Below, one piece after another: positions 35,222 through 44,633 of a stretch of 64,000 nt of DNA. Source of the stretch: Novosphingobium indicum (lineage in GTDB: Bacteria > Pseudomonadota > Alphaproteobacteria > Sphingomonadales > Sphingomonadaceae); the NCBI RefSeq assembly GCF_014645195.1, contig NZ_BMLK01000001.1, positions 124,001 to 188,000 on the forward strand, given 5' to 3'. Position numbers and translations under genes: made by a program. The notes under the pieces were generated by a model. It saw nothing but the letters and a program-made list of their open reading frames with translations, searched no databases and had not been told where the DNA came from. How positions within the stretch are numbered: the first letter of the stretch is position 1; the number at the start of each line of letters is the position of its first letter.

Positions 35222-36115
35222 TCAGTTCATGGGGCCTGTGAAAAGCAAGGGATCGAGCCGGTCCTTTTCCCACTTGATGGACCAGTGCAGGTGCGGACCG
35301 GTGGCGCGGCCACTCATGCCGATCTTGCCGATGACCTGCCCCTGCTTCACGTGATCGCCTTCCTTCACGAGGATCTGCGAACAGTGCAGGAATGCGCTGT
35401 TGAGACCCATGCCATGATCGATCATCAGCAGATTGCCTTCGAGCGTGAAAGGCTTATCCGCAACGAGCGTCACGACACCGTCTGCCGGTGCAACGAAGGG
35501 ACTTCCACCCTTGCCAGTGGTGATGTCGATGCCCGAGTGATAGCTGCCGGGTTCGCCGCGATAGATGCGCTGCGACCCGAAGCGCCCGGAAATGCGGCCT
35601 TCCACCGGCCAGATGAACGTCTGGCGCCAACCCTGCGCATCGCTGCGAATCGCCCGCGCGGCATGGATCCGGGCAAGCTCCGGTCGGCGCAGCTTCATGA
35701 AGGCCTCGGAAGGCCCTCCGGACCTGCGCGCGATGTTTACACGCTCGATGTTCCAGGCACGCGGCGTGACATCCAGCGTCTGCCGGGTCAAGGCACCGTC
35801 TATCGTCGTGATCGTGAGCGTGGCATGCGGGCCGGCATCACGATCGAACGCCGCAAACCAGGCACCGTCAGCCGCCAGCGGGACATCCTGCCCATCAAGC
35901 GACAAAGCCTTGACGTCTGCGGGTGCCTTGCCGCGAATCCAGCCGCCTTGCGTCAATTCGCCGGAAAATGTCAGAGGCGCGGCGCGCAGTCCCGGCGTCG
36001 CAGCATGGGCTGAATCACGCCCTCCGAACGGCACGCCAGCGACGGCCCCCGCGAGGCAAAGCACTGCGAGCCCGCCAACCGCGAGCGATGCGATAGACAC
36101 TTTGGGGAGCGTCAT
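35222..36115 (-). CDS. M23 family metallopeptidase (membrane-anchored)
   Basis: 297 residues from the ATG at 36115, overlapping the DUF2093 stop as ATGA. Signal anchor about 5-28. The C-terminal LytM/M23 domain has the zinc residues in HSGIDI and HLHWS. Family members are peptidoglycan endopeptidases cutting stem-peptide cross-links. The middle region (about 60-170) is beta-rich without a recognised name. Part of xseA-DUF2093-M23. Confidence 0.93.
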   Translation of the reverse strand: MTLPKVSIASLAVGGLAVLCLAGAVAGVPFGGRDSAHAATPGLRAAPLTFSGELTQGGWIRGKAPADVKALSLDGQDVPLAADGAWFAAFDRDAGPHATLTITTIDGALTRQTLDVTPRAWNIERVNIARRSGGPSEAFMKLRRPELARIHAARAIRSDAQGWRQTFIWPVEGRISGRFGSQRIYRGEPGSYHSGIDITTGKGGSPFVAPADGVVTLVADKPFTLEGNLLMIDHGMGLNSAFLHCSQILVKEGDHVKQGQVIGKIGMSGRATGPHLHWSIKWEKDRLDPLLFTGPMN

Positions 36116-36315
36116 GCCTGCTCCAGCAGGCGCCGGGTGGCGATCTCCGCGGAGGCATAGGCTTCCTGCCGACCGACACTCCAGTAGCGAAGGGCCTCCA
36201 GCGAGATCTTCTCGCCGGTGACGGCGCATTCCACGAAGTGGCCGGGGCTGAGCACCCGGAAGCCGTTGGGACCATAACTGAGAGTTGCGGGACGATCAGC
36301 GGAAGACATGAGCAT
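36112..36315 (-). CDS. DUF2093 domain protein
   Basis: 67 residues. The motif SYGPNGFRVLSPGHFVECAVTGEKISLEALRYWSV is the DUF2093 core. Its sequence suggests a small beta-rich fold with one Cys. Found in Alphaproteobacteria next to xseA, as here (26 bp after the xseA stop), and coupled to the M23 gene by ATGA. Function unknown. Confidence 0.92.
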   Translation of the reverse strand: MLMSSADRPATLSYGPNGFRVLSPGHFVECAVTGEKISLEALRYWSVGRQEAYASAEIATRRLLEQA

Positions 36316-36341
36316 GCAAAGTACCTAGCAGAGCGGTGCAA

Positions 36342-37847
36342 TCAGAACAAATCGCCCTGCCGCGGCTCATCGGCCTTCGGTCGCGCCGGTTTGCGCGCGG
36401 GGGGCGTCGGGGTTGCTGTCTGCGGCATCGTGCCTGAACCGACCGTGACCGGCAGTTTCCCATCCCGGAATTCGAGTACCAGCGAAGCTTCCTGTTCCGC
36501 CCGCTCCCGACTGGTGAGCGCCTGACCGTTCGTGTCGGTAACCAGAGCATAGCCCCGCAGCAGCGGCAGGCGCGGATCGAGCTGGGGGAGAACGCGGGCT
36601 ACCGGTGCGAGACTGTCGCGCGCCTGCACCCAGCGCCACGTGAGCAGGCGCGACGTCAGCCCGGCATGCGCGAGCCGGTCCCGGCTGGCTTGAACGCGCT
36701 GGCGCAGCAAGGGCAGTGACAGCTTCGCTGCCGTACCGCTCAAACGTTCGCGCTTGCTGCGCTCCTGATCTTGCAGGCCCCGACGCAGCCGCTCGGAAAG
36801 CTCGTCGAGCTTCTGGACCTTCGCGGCCAGGATGGCGTCCGGCTTCGGCAGACGCTGGACACGGGCTTCCAGCCGCTCGCGGCCCAGAGTGACGGGACGC
36901 AGCGCACAGCGGCGCTTGCGCAAGGCCAGTTCGTCGAGCTGGGCCATGAGTTCGGCGCGCACCGGGACCGCCATCTCTGCTGCGGCGGTCGGCGTCGGGG
37001 CGCGACGGTCGGCAGCGTAATCGCAAAGCGTAGTGTCGGTTTCATGCCCGACAGCGGAAATCACCGGAATCGACGATTCCGCGACCGCCCGCACGACCGC
37101 TTCTTCATTGAAGCCCCAAAGGTCCTCGATCGAGCCGCCGCCACGTGCCACGATCACGACGTCCGGCCGCGGGATAGCCCCGCCGGGCGTAATCGCCGAA
37201 AAACCGCGCACGGCATTGGCTACCTGCTGGGCGGCGCCTTCGCCCTGCACCAGCACCGGCCAGACCAGCACCCGGCTGGGGAAGCGGTCGGCAAGGCGGT
37301 GCAGAATGTCGCGGATAACGGCACCCGTGGGTGACGTCACGACGCCGATCACGGTCGGCAGGAACGGCAGGGCGCGCTTGCGCTCGGGCGCGAAGAGACC
37401 TTCGGCTGCCAGCCGGGCACGGAGCTTTTCGAGCAGGGCGAGCAATGCGCCCTCGCCGGCGATCTCCATCGATTCGATGACGATCTGGTACTTCGAGCGG
37501 CCCGGATAGGTGGTCAGCTTACCCGAGACGATGACTTCCAGACCGTCTTCGGGCCGAAACGCGAGACGCTGGGCGCCGCCGCGCCACATGACCCCGTCGA
37601 TCACTGCCTTCTCGTCCTTGAGTGCGCAGTAAAGGTGTCCTGAAGCTGCCCGTTTGACGCCGGACAGCTCGCCGCGAAGGCGCACGAAACCAAAGCGTTC
37701 TTCCACCGTGCGCTTGAGCAGCGAAGAAATCTCGCTGATGGAAAGCGGGGCGGCGTTGTCCCCGGCAGCCTGCTTCGCTACCAGCCCCCCCGAACGACCG
37801 TTTCCATATTCGTCGTCATCGAAAGACTGACCGAAAGGCTGAGGCAA
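36342..37847 (-). CDS. xseA: Exodeoxyribonuclease VII large subunit
   Basis: 501 residues from a TTG at 37847, the only plausible in-frame start before the OB domain; AAGGA lies 7 nt upstream. An N-terminal OB fold ([20 protein letters not shown]...LRGE) is followed by the catalytic domain with [34 protein letters not shown], and [27 protein letters not shown], then a coiled coil. It degrades single-stranded DNA with XseB, which is not in the window. The start codon abuts the purD ATG on the other strand. Confidence 0.92.
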   Translation of the reverse strand: MPQPFGQSFDDDEYGNGRSGGLVAKQAAGDNAAPLSISEISSLLKRTVEERFGFVRLRGELSGVKRAASGHLYCALKDEKAVIDGVMWRGGAQRLAFRPEDGLEVIVSGKLTTYPGRSKYQIVIESMEIAGEGALLALLEKLRARLAAEGLFAPERKRALPFLPTVIGVVTSPTGAVIRDILHRLADRFPSRVLVWPVLVQGEGAAQQVANAVRGFSAITPGGAIPRPDVVIVARGGGSIEDLWGFNEEAVVRAVAESSIPVISAVGHETDTTLCDYAADRRAPTPTAAAEMAVPVRAELMAQLDELALRKRRCALRPVTLGRERLEARVQRLPKPDAILAAKVQKLDELSERLRRGLQDQERSKRERLSGTAAKLSLPLLRQRVQASRDRLAHAGLTSRLLTWRWVQARDSLAPVARVLPQLDPRLPLLRGYALVTDTNGQALTSRERAEQEASLVLEFRDGKLPVTVGSGTMPQTATPTPPARKPARPKADEPRQGDLF

Positions 37848-39131
37848 ATGAACATCCTTCTTCTGGGCTCGGGCGGCCGCGAACATGCGCTGGCCTGGAA
37901 GCTGGCGCAATCCCCGCTCTGCGACACATTGTGGGCTGCCCCCGGTAATCCGGGTATCGCCGAACATGCAACATGCGTGGCGCTGGATGCCACCGATCAT
38001 GCGGCGGTACTGGCCTTTTGCGAGGAAAAGGTGATCGGCCTGATCGTGATCGGTCCCGAGGCCCCGCTGGTCGATGGGCTTGCCGATTCGCTGCGCGACA
38101 AGGGCTTTGCCGTGTTCGGCCCGAGCAAGGCGGCCGCCCAGCTTGAAGGGTCGAAGGGTTTCACCAAGGACCTGTGCGCCCGCGCCAATATCCCCACCGG
38201 CGGCTACGAACGCGTGGCCAATGAAGCCGATGCCATGGCGGCCCTGCAGAAATTCGGCGCCCCGGTCGTCATCAAGGCTGACGGGCTTGCCGCGGGCAAG
38301 GGTGTGACGGTCGCGATGACCATGCCCGAAGCCGAAGAAGCGGTGCGCGATATCTTCGCCGGCCGCTTCGGAGAGGCCGGCGCCGAAGCGGTGATCGAGG
38401 AGTTTCTCGAAGGCGAAGAAGCCAGCTTCTTCGCCCTCACCGACGGCTCCACCATCGTGCCCTTCGCGTCCGCCCAGGACCACAAGCGTGTCGGGGACGG
38501 CGATACCGGCCCGAACACCGGAGGCATGGGCGCTTACAGCCCGGCCCCTGTTCTGACTGCGGATCTGGCCGGCGAAGCGATGACGCGGATCATAGCGCCG
38601 ACCGTTAAAACGCTGGCAGACGAAGGCATGCCCTATTCGGGCGTCCTGTTCCTGGGCCTCATGCTCACCCGCGAAGGTCCGAAGCTGATCGAGTACAATT
38701 GCCGTTTCGGCGATCCCGAGTGCCAGGTCATGCTGCTGCGGCTCGAATCGGACCTTGTCGAACTGCTCCACGCCTGTGCCGAATATCGCCTGGGATCGAT
38801 CCAGCCGCCGCGCTTTGCCGATGATACGGCGCTGACCGTGGTCATGGCGGCCAAGGGTTATCCCGGCACGCCGGAAAAGGGCGGATCGATAGAGGGCATT
38901 GCCGAGGCCGAGGCCGGCGGCGCCAAGGTCTTCCACGCCGGTACTGCCATCAAGGACGGAAAGCTGGTTGCCAACGGTGGCCGGGTTCTCAATGTCACGG
39001 CGCGCGGCGAGTCCGTGACCGAGGCCCAGCGCAAGGCCTATGCGGCCGTGGACGCCATCGACTTCCCGACCGGTTTCAGCCGCCGCGATATCGGCTGGCG
39101 CGAAGTGGCGCGCGAAGCAGGCGATGCTTAA
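37848..39131 (+). CDS. purD: Phosphoribosylamine-glycine ligase (GAR synthetase)
   Basis: 427 residues. ATP-grasp enzyme of purine synthesis joining glycine to phosphoribosylamine. N-terminal [22 protein letters not shown]-grasp [26 protein letters not shown] and [14 protein letters not shown] are diagnostic. Overlaps the next gene by 8 bp and abuts the divergent xseA start. Confidence 0.97.
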   Translation: MNILLLGSGGREHALAWKLAQSPLCDTLWAAPGNPGIAEHATCVALDATDHAAVLAFCEEKVIGLIVIGPEAPLVDGLADSLRDKGFAVFGPSKAAAQLEGSKGFTKDLCARANIPTGGYERVANEADAMAALQKFGAPVVIKADGLAAGKGVTVAMTMPEAEEAVRDIFAGRFGEAGAEAVIEEFLEGEEASFFALTDGSTIVPFASAQDHKRVGDGDTGPNTGGMGAYSPAPVLTADLAGEAMTRIIAPTVKTLADEGMPYSGVLFLGLMLTREGPKLIEYNCRFGDPECQVMLLRLESDLVELLHACAEYRLGSIQPPRFADDTALTVVMAAKGYPGTPEKGGSIEGIAEAEAGGAKVFHAGTAIKDGKLVANGGRVLNVTARGESVTEAQRKAYAAVDAIDFPTGFSRRDIGWREVAREAGDA

Positions 39132-39678
39132 GCACTCCGATGCCATCCTGAAACTGGCGACTGCCCTTGGGGTCCTGCTCGCCGGTGCAGGGGTCGGTTT
39201 CTACTACGGTATCTTCCTGCCCTCGCAGGATATCCGCCGCCAGACGCAGGCCATGGCCGAACGCAAATCCGCTGCAGCGGCGCAAAGCCAGGCACTCGTC
39301 GAGCAAGCACGGCGCGAAGCGGAAGAAGCGAAACGCAATGCCGAGCACGCCAAGGCGGCGCAGGCCGAGTACAACGACTGCATCGGCTTTGCCGAGATGT
39401 CCTACAAGCGGCGCTGGGCAGGGAGTTGCCAGGCCATGCACGATGCGGATGTAGCAGCCTTCGACGATTGCGCGGACAATCTGTTCAGCACCGAACGGGG
39501 ATGCCGCGCCAAGCATCCGATCCGCCCGGCCAGCGACTGCGCCTTGCCAGCACGAATGGCGCGCGAACTCACCGGTGCGCGCGACACACGCAAACGCGAG
39601 TGCCTTGCCAAGCTGCAAGCCGTGCAAGGGAGCGCAAGCCTGCTGGACCAAACAGGCGGCGCCATTTCAGATCAGTAG
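39124..39678 (+). CDS. Hypothetical membrane-anchored coiled-coil protein
   Basis: 184 residues from an ATG overlapping purD by 8 bp. One N-terminal transmembrane helix (about 9-31), then an Ala/Glu/Lys/Arg-rich coiled coil (about 37-85), then a compact region with six Cys (near 86-165) that could form disulphides. The topology suggests a periplasmic C-terminal domain. No family recognised. It overlaps the convergent exonuclease gene by 7 bp. Confidence 0.75.
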   Translation: MLKHSDAILKLATALGVLLAGAGVGFYYGIFLPSQDIRRQTQAMAERKSAAAAQSQALVEQARREAEEAKRNAEHAKAAQAEYNDCIGFAEMSYKRRWAGSCQAMHDADVAAFDDCADNLFSTERGCRAKHPIRPASDCALPARMARELTGARDTRKRECLAKLQAVQGSASLLDQTGGAISDQ

Positions 39679-40175
39679 CTGAGACCCTCGGGCGGCTGGT
39701 CGAGCAGCAGCTTGACGACCATGGCCAGCCGCTTTGCGTCCTCGCGGGCGAGGTGCTCCTTGGGCAGCCTGTTCTTTGCCTCGTCAAGCGCGGATACGAC
39801 CTGGGCACGGGTGTAGCCGCGCTTCTTTATGAACTCACCGAGGTAATGCACCGGAAACGGGACCTGTGAGCCTGCGGCGTGACACAACACTTCCAGCCAG
39901 TACTGATCGAGATCGGCATCGGCATAGACGTTGCAGTCATGCACGAACTCGCTCATTTCGGCGACGACTTGCGTAAGCGGCAAGCCTTTCTCTTCGAGCA
40001 GGTCGCGGCTTATGCCGTGGAGCTTTTCGGCCTCTTCCGACCAGTCCCAGTATTTCCAGGCATCGGCAGGCCGGATCAGCCAGGCGCGGCTGTCCCCGTC
40101 CGTCCGGGCGATGGCGACTTCGATGGGGAAGGACTGCCCGTATTCGGGCAGGCAGCTCGCTTCGAAGTCGATCAA
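39672..40175 (-). CDS. DEDD-type 3'-5' exonuclease-like protein
   Basis: 167 residues from TTG 40175. The N-terminus IDFEASCL gives the first D-x-E of RNase T/DnaQ folds. KLHGISRDLL and YADADLDQYW provide exo II-like residues, and HLAREDAKRLA the exo III His-Asp, so all four DEDDh acids seem present. Start is uncertain: the TTG lacks an SD, while an in-frame ATT at 40190 lies 7 nt after AAGGGAG and would add five residues. Substrate unknown; short forms act on RNA or DNA ends. Confidence 0.8.
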   Translation of the reverse strand: MIDFEASCLPEYGQSFPIEVAIARTDGDSRAWLIRPADAWKYWDWSEEAEKLHGISRDLLEEKGLPLTQVVAEMSEFVHDCNVYADADLDQYWLEVLCHAAGSQVPFPVHYLGEFIKKRGYTRAQVVSALDEAKNRLPKEHLAREDAKRLAMVVKLLLDQPPEGLSY

Positions 40176-40222
40176 CGCCGGACAGGTAATATCAAGTCTC
40201 CCTTATGCACCTCAATGGCCGC

Positions 40223-41218
40223 TCATCCCATGCGTTCGGCGACGAAAGCCTTGAGATCCTTCTCGGCGCGCGCGCCGTAGTGCGAGATGATTTCGCTGGC
40301 GCATATCGCCCCCATCCGCAGGCAATCGGCCGTCGGCTTGCCGCGAACATGCCCGAACAGGAAACCGGCGGCGAACAGGTCGCCGGCACCCGTGGTGTCG
40401 ACCACCTTGTCGATCGGCTCCGCGGCTACTTCGCTACGCTCGCCATTTTCGACCGCGACCGCACCATCCGCGCTGCGCGTGACGACAAGCGTGGGGATCT
40501 TCGGCGCCAAGGCAGCAAGGCCGGCTTCGAAGTCCTCTTTCTGGGTAAGCGCCGCCATTTCGTGCTCGTTGCAGAACAGCACGTCGATCTCGCCGCCATC
40601 GATCAGCTCGATGAAGTCGTCGCGGTGCCGGTCGATCACAAAAGTTTCGGAAGGGGTGAAAGCAACCTTGCGGCCTGCCCGGCGCGCTGCCGCGATCGCC
40701 TTGCGCATGGCCGCACGCGGTTCTTCCGGATCCCACAGGTATCCTTCGAGGTAGAGCACCGCGGCATCCGCAATCACGGTTTCGTCCAGCGCTTCGGGCG
40801 GAAGATGCTGCGAGGCGCCGAGAAATGTGTTCATCGTACGCTGACCGTCGGGCGTCACGAAGATCAGACAACGCGCCGTCGGCGGATCGCCGGCGCGCGC
40901 CGGGACCGAGAACTGGATGCCAGCAGAGCGGATGTCGTGCGAAAAGACGTCGCCGAGCTGGTCCTGTGCCACCTGCCCGATAAAGCCGCACTTGGCCCCG
41001 AGCATGGCGAGACCGGCGAGCGTATTGGCTGCCGAACCGCCGGAAATTTCGCGCGCGGGGCCCATGGCATCGTAAAGGCTGCGCGCCTGATCGGTATCGA
41101 TGAGCATCATGCCGCCACGGGCGAGACCCAGTTCGTCTATCAGGCTGTCCTCGCAGTTCGCGATGACGTCGATAATGGCATTGCCGATGGCAATGACGTC
41201 CAGGGTCGGTTGCGTCAT
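40223..41218 (-). CDS. PfkB-family sugar/nucleoside kinase (adenosine kinase-like)
   Basis: 331 residues from the ATG at 41218. Ribokinase fold with GNAIIDVIA at the N-terminus, SGGSAANTLAGLAMLG, and the C-terminal anion hole plus catalytic Asp in DTTGAGDLFAAGFL. The sequence is closest in feel to the alphaproteobacterial 'adenosine kinase' group. Actual substrate (adenosine or another nucleoside or sugar) is not proven. Divergent from the lipoprotein gene. Confidence 0.9.
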   Translation of the reverse strand: MTQPTLDVIAIGNAIIDVIANCEDSLIDELGLARGGMMLIDTDQARSLYDAMGPAREISGGSAANTLAGLAMLGAKCGFIGQVAQDQLGDVFSHDIRSAGIQFSVPARAGDPPTARCLIFVTPDGQRTMNTFLGASQHLPPEALDETVIADAAVLYLEGYLWDPEEPRAAMRKAIAAARRAGRKVAFTPSETFVIDRHRDDFIELIDGGEIDVLFCNEHEMAALTQKEDFEAGLAALAPKIPTLVVTRSADGAVAVENGERSEVAAEPIDKVVDTTGAGDLFAAGFLFGHVRGKPTADCLRMGAICASEIISHYGARAEKDLKAFVAERMG

Positions 41219-41349
41219 GGGGGTAGTGTCCTTGAATTGCCGTGAAATGCAATGGCCGCGAGTAGCGTGCGGCTCGCCGCTCCGCAACCGTGCGCCATCA
41301 AAGCTGCCGTTGACAGGACTCCACAGCCGGGCAATGCGAGAGGCCGATC

Positions 41350-41781
41350 ATGAATACCTTGCGACCCACCATCCACCGTATGCGCGCACCGCTGGCCGCC
41401 TGTTCCCTTGCCCTGCTGCTCAGCGCATGCGCTGGCGGTGTGGCCAGCACGCAGCGCCCCTCGGCAGGCGTACCCGCCGTACGCCAGCCGACGCGTACCG
41501 CACCGCGCGATCCGCAATTCCAGTCCGGCCCCGGGCTGGAAGGGGTGATCGGTGCCACGCAGAGGCAGCTGGTCCGCCAGTTCGGCGATCCCCGCCTGGA
41601 TGTCTGGGAAGGAGACGCCCGCAAGCTGCAGTTCACCGGGACCCCCTGCGTTCTGGACATCTATCTCTATCCCACATCGCGCTCGCGCGAGCCGCTGGCG
41701 ACCTATGTCGATGCCCGACGCGCGTCCGATGGGCAGGATGTCGACCGCGCCGCCTGCATCGCCGCGCTCAAGCAGGGATAA
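41350..41781 (+). CDS. Hypothetical lipoprotein
   Basis: 143 residues. Signal peptide with lipobox LLSAC (Cys about 27) predicts a lipid-anchored protein. After a Pro-rich linker, the domain G-ATQRQLVRQFGDPRLDVWEGDARKL-F and PCVLDIYLYP resembles the small BamE/SmpA-like fold (G...L...FG.P ... beta-strands), but that is only a pattern resemblance. Followed 74 bp later by the duplicated unknown gene. Confidence 0.8.
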   Translation: MNTLRPTIHRMRAPLAACSLALLLSACAGGVASTQRPSAGVPAVRQPTRTAPRDPQFQSGPGLEGVIGATQRQLVRQFGDPRLDVWEGDARKLQFTGTPCVLDIYLYPTSRSREPLATYVDARRASDGQDVDRAACIAALKQG

Positions 41782-41823
41782 CGAGGCGTTTAACGCCAAA
41801 TTAGAGGTATTCTGCCACTCGAT

Positions 41824-41845
41824 TCCCGACGATCCTTGTCGGGAG
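41824..41845 (+). promoter_or_regulatory. Hairpin enclosing the SD of the downstream gene
   Basis: TCCCGAC (41824-41830), loop GATCCTT, and GTCGGGA (41838-41844). The GGGAG Shine-Dalgarno (41841-41845) forms the 3' arm, 10 nt before the ATG at 41856, so the folded RNA would hide it. Confidence 0.5.
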
Positions 41846-41855
41846 CCGCAATACG

Positions 41856-42800
41856 ATGAGCATGCATTTCAGCAAAATCGCCGAACAGGCGCTTGCCGAT
41901 GGCGAGATCTGTGGCGACGACGTCCTGTCGCTGCGCCGGGCCGGCTGGGCCAACGGCCGGATCGATCCGGATCAGGCGGATGTGATTTTCGCCATCAACG
42001 GCCGGCTGGACATGCCGAGCGCCGAGTGGACCGATTTCTTTATCGAGGCCATCGGCGAATACGTGGTCAACCAGCTTGAACCGCGCGGCTATCTGACCGA
42101 GGGCAATGCGGACTGGCTGATTACGCACATCGAGCGCGACGGCCGGTTGCACTCGATCACCGAACTCGAATTGCTGGTGCGTGTTTTCGAAAAAGCCCTG
42201 AACGTGCCCGAGGCCCTGCGCGCCTACGCCCTGCGCCAGGTTGAGGAATCGGTCGTTAGCGGTGTCGGCCCGACCCGCTGCGGCGGCGAACTCGCAGCCG
42301 GAAACGTCACGCAGGCAGAAGCGCGCATCATGCGCCGCATTCTCTTCGCATCGGGAAGCGAGCGTCCCGCAGGTGTGAGCCGCCGGGAAGCCGAGCTGCT
42401 GTTCCGCATCAAAGACGAAACGCTCGAAGGCGACAACGCGCCCGAATGGAAGCAGCTCTTTGTTCAGGGTGTTGGCAACTACCTGCAGGGCTTCACGTCG
42501 CACACACCGCTTTCGCGCGAACGCGCGACACAGCTCGAAGCCTTCATGAACGACCACACCTCCTCGGTGGGCGGTTTCATGGTCCGCGCAGTGCGCAGCA
42601 TCGGCACGGCCAACGTCAAGGGTGTGATATTCGGCCGCAAGAAAGTCGAAGCGAAGTTCGAAACGCTTATCGAGGCCGCCGTCGAGGTCACCAGGGACGA
42701 GAAGACCTGGCTCGACGACCGGATCGAAGCCAACGGCGTGGTCGACGAATACGATCAGGCCCTGCTCCGATTCCTGGCCGAGGACGGCTACCAGCCCTGA
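41856..42800 (+). CDS. Conserved hypothetical protein with internal duplication
   Basis: 314 residues, cytoplasmic by composition (no signal or membrane segment). Residues about 20-71 and 150-211 resemble each other (…EAD.IF/LLF…APEW..LF/FF…G.Y). Segments 79-111 (LTEGNADWLITHIERDGRL) and 277-310 (VTRDEKTWLDDRIEANGVV) do too, so the protein is built from two repeated helical units. No catalytic motif seen. The SD is in a hairpin. I do not recognise a characterised family. Confidence 0.88.
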   Translation: MSMHFSKIAEQALADGEICGDDVLSLRRAGWANGRIDPDQADVIFAINGRLDMPSAEWTDFFIEAIGEYVVNQLEPRGYLTEGNADWLITHIERDGRLHSITELELLVRVFEKALNVPEALRAYALRQVEESVVSGVGPTRCGGELAAGNVTQAEARIMRRILFASGSERPAGVSRREAELLFRIKDETLEGDNAPEWKQLFVQGVGNYLQGFTSHTPLSRERATQLEAFMNDHTSSVGGFMVRAVRSIGTANVKGVIFGRKKVEAKFETLIEAAVEVTRDEKTWLDDRIEANGVVDEYDQALLRFLAEDGYQP

Positions 42801-42848
42801 TATTCAGCGGAACTGCCTGTCTGCGAGGACGATGTCGTCCCCGGCTAA

Positions 42849-44534
42849 TCAGGCTCCGAAGACTTCGGCCTTGAGAGCCTTTCGGTCCAGTTTACCAACC
42901 ATGGTCCGGGGCAATTCCGCGCGCAGTACGACCTCGTCGACGCGCTCGTGCTTGCCGATACGGGCATTGAGCCAGTCGGCGATCTCATCGGCCTCGGCAA
43001 CGGTGGCTGGCTGCAACACGACGTAGGCTCGCGGGATTTCACCGTGGTAGTCGTCGGGCGCGCCCAGAACGATCGCTTCCTTGACGTCGGGATGATCGAG
43101 CAGGACCTGCTCGATCTGGCTGGGAAAGACCTTGAAACCGCTGACCGCAATCATGTCTTTCGCCCGATCAACGATACACACGTAGCCGTCTTCATCGATC
43201 GTCGCGATATCGCCGGTCCGCAACCAGCGCGTACCGTCCCGCTCGACAAATGCCTCTGCAGCCGCTTCCGGACGATTCCAGTAACCCAGCATGACTTGCG
43301 GTCCCGAAACCGCCAGCTCGCCGGGCTCATCGGGACCTGCGTCCCGCTGCGGATCCTCCTTGTCGAGCAGCCGTAAGTCGGTTCCCGGCAGGGGATGACC
43401 GATAGATCCGGGCCCTTCTCGGCCATCGAACGGATTGGTCGCGACCACTCCAGCCGCCTCGGTAAGGCCGTACCCTTCCACGAGCTTGGCCCCGCTTCCG
43501 CGTTCGAACTGCCGCTTCAGCGAGGCCGATAGGGGGGCGCCGCCTGAAATACAGGTAAACAGGCTCGAGAAGTCCGTACGCGCCATGCTCGGATGATCGA
43601 GCAGACCCTGGAACATGGTGGGGACCCCCGGCATCGCCGTCGCCTTTACGCGCTGCATCGTCTCCAACACCTGCCCGGGCCGAAAGCGCGGCAGGATCGC
43701 AATCATCCCCCCGTTGCAAATCGTACGATTGAGCACGGTCGAATTGGCGAAAACATGGAAGAACGGCAGCACGCCCATGATAACGTCGCGCGCATGGGCA
43801 TGGGGATCGATGCATTCGATCTGGCGGGCATTGGCCGTAAGGTTCTGGTGCGTGAGCATCGCCCCCTTGGGCGTGCCGGTGGTGCCGCCCGTGTATTGCA
43901 GAAGGGCCAGATCGGTAAGCGGATCGATCTCGACCGGTTCTGGATTGTTATCGGCCAGAATTTCCGACCATTCGAAGATGTTCGCGCTCGTGGGGACCGG
44001 CACGGTCTCGTCGCGCCGGAACATGCGCAGGCCCAGGCCCTGCCAGAACGGCATCTGCGCCGCCAGCCGCGCCACGACCAGCCATTCGAGATCGGATTTC
44101 TGCAGCACCTCTTCGGCCGCTGGCAAAAGGAACGAAACGTCGAGCGTGACCAGCAGGCGCGTGCCAGAACCGGCCACCTGTGCTTTCAGTTCGGCCACGG
44201 TATAGAGCGGTGAGAAATTCACCACTGCCGCACCGGTCATCAGAACACCGAAATAAGCGGCGAGATAGGTCGGAACGTTGGGAAGGTAGAGACCGACCCT
44301 GTCGCCCTTGCCGATACCGAGAGACTGCAATCCGGCGGCAAAACGCCGTGCCTCTATATCGATCTGACGGTAGGTGAATTCACGGCCGAGAAAGTCGGCG
44401 AACACGCGGTCTGCGTAGCGCCCGGCGCTGTCGGCGAACAAGGACGTCATGGAAAGAGGCGCAAAATCCTGCGCCCACGAGCAAGGGTGTGCATAGCTGC
44501 TACGCCATGCGCCGGGACCGGTCCTCTTCTCCAT
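42849..44534 (-). CDS. Long-chain fatty-acid-CoA ligase-like AMP-binding protein
   Basis: 561 residues from the ATG at 44534. The adenylation P-loop is TGGTTGTPKGAM near 216. EGYGLTEAAGV, TGDIATIDEDGY and a C-terminal lysine in PRTMVGKLDRKAL complete the ANL superfamily pattern. It activates a carboxylic acid, probably a fatty acid, to acyl-CoA. The N-terminal 40 residues (SWAQDFAPLSMTSLF) fit FadD-type enzymes. Chain-length preference is not visible. Confidence 0.93.
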   Translation of the reverse strand: MEKRTGPGAWRSSYAHPCSWAQDFAPLSMTSLFADSAGRYADRVFADFLGREFTYRQIDIEARRFAAGLQSLGIGKGDRVGLYLPNVPTYLAAYFGVLMTGAAVVNFSPLYTVAELKAQVAGSGTRLLVTLDVSFLLPAAEEVLQKSDLEWLVVARLAAQMPFWQGLGLRMFRRDETVPVPTSANIFEWSEILADNNPEPVEIDPLTDLALLQYTGGTTGTPKGAMLTHQNLTANARQIECIDPHAHARDVIMGVLPFFHVFANSTVLNRTICNGGMIAILPRFRPGQVLETMQRVKATAMPGVPTMFQGLLDHPSMARTDFSSLFTCISGGAPLSASLKRQFERGSGAKLVEGYGLTEAAGVVATNPFDGREGPGSIGHPLPGTDLRLLDKEDPQRDAGPDEPGELAVSGPQVMLGYWNRPEAAAEAFVERDGTRWLRTGDIATIDEDGYVCIVDRAKDMIAVSGFKVFPSQIEQVLLDHPDVKEAIVLGAPDDYHGEIPRAYVVLQPATVAEADEIADWLNARIGKHERVDEVVLRAELPRTMVGKLDRKALKAEVFGA

Positions 44535-44633
44535 ACCCACGATAGTGGGCGCAAGACCGGCCCCGGGCAAGCAACTTGTGTTCAGTTGTTAACTTTACCG
44601 ACAGGTCTAGAACGCGCGGCGCCGGATTCGCGG

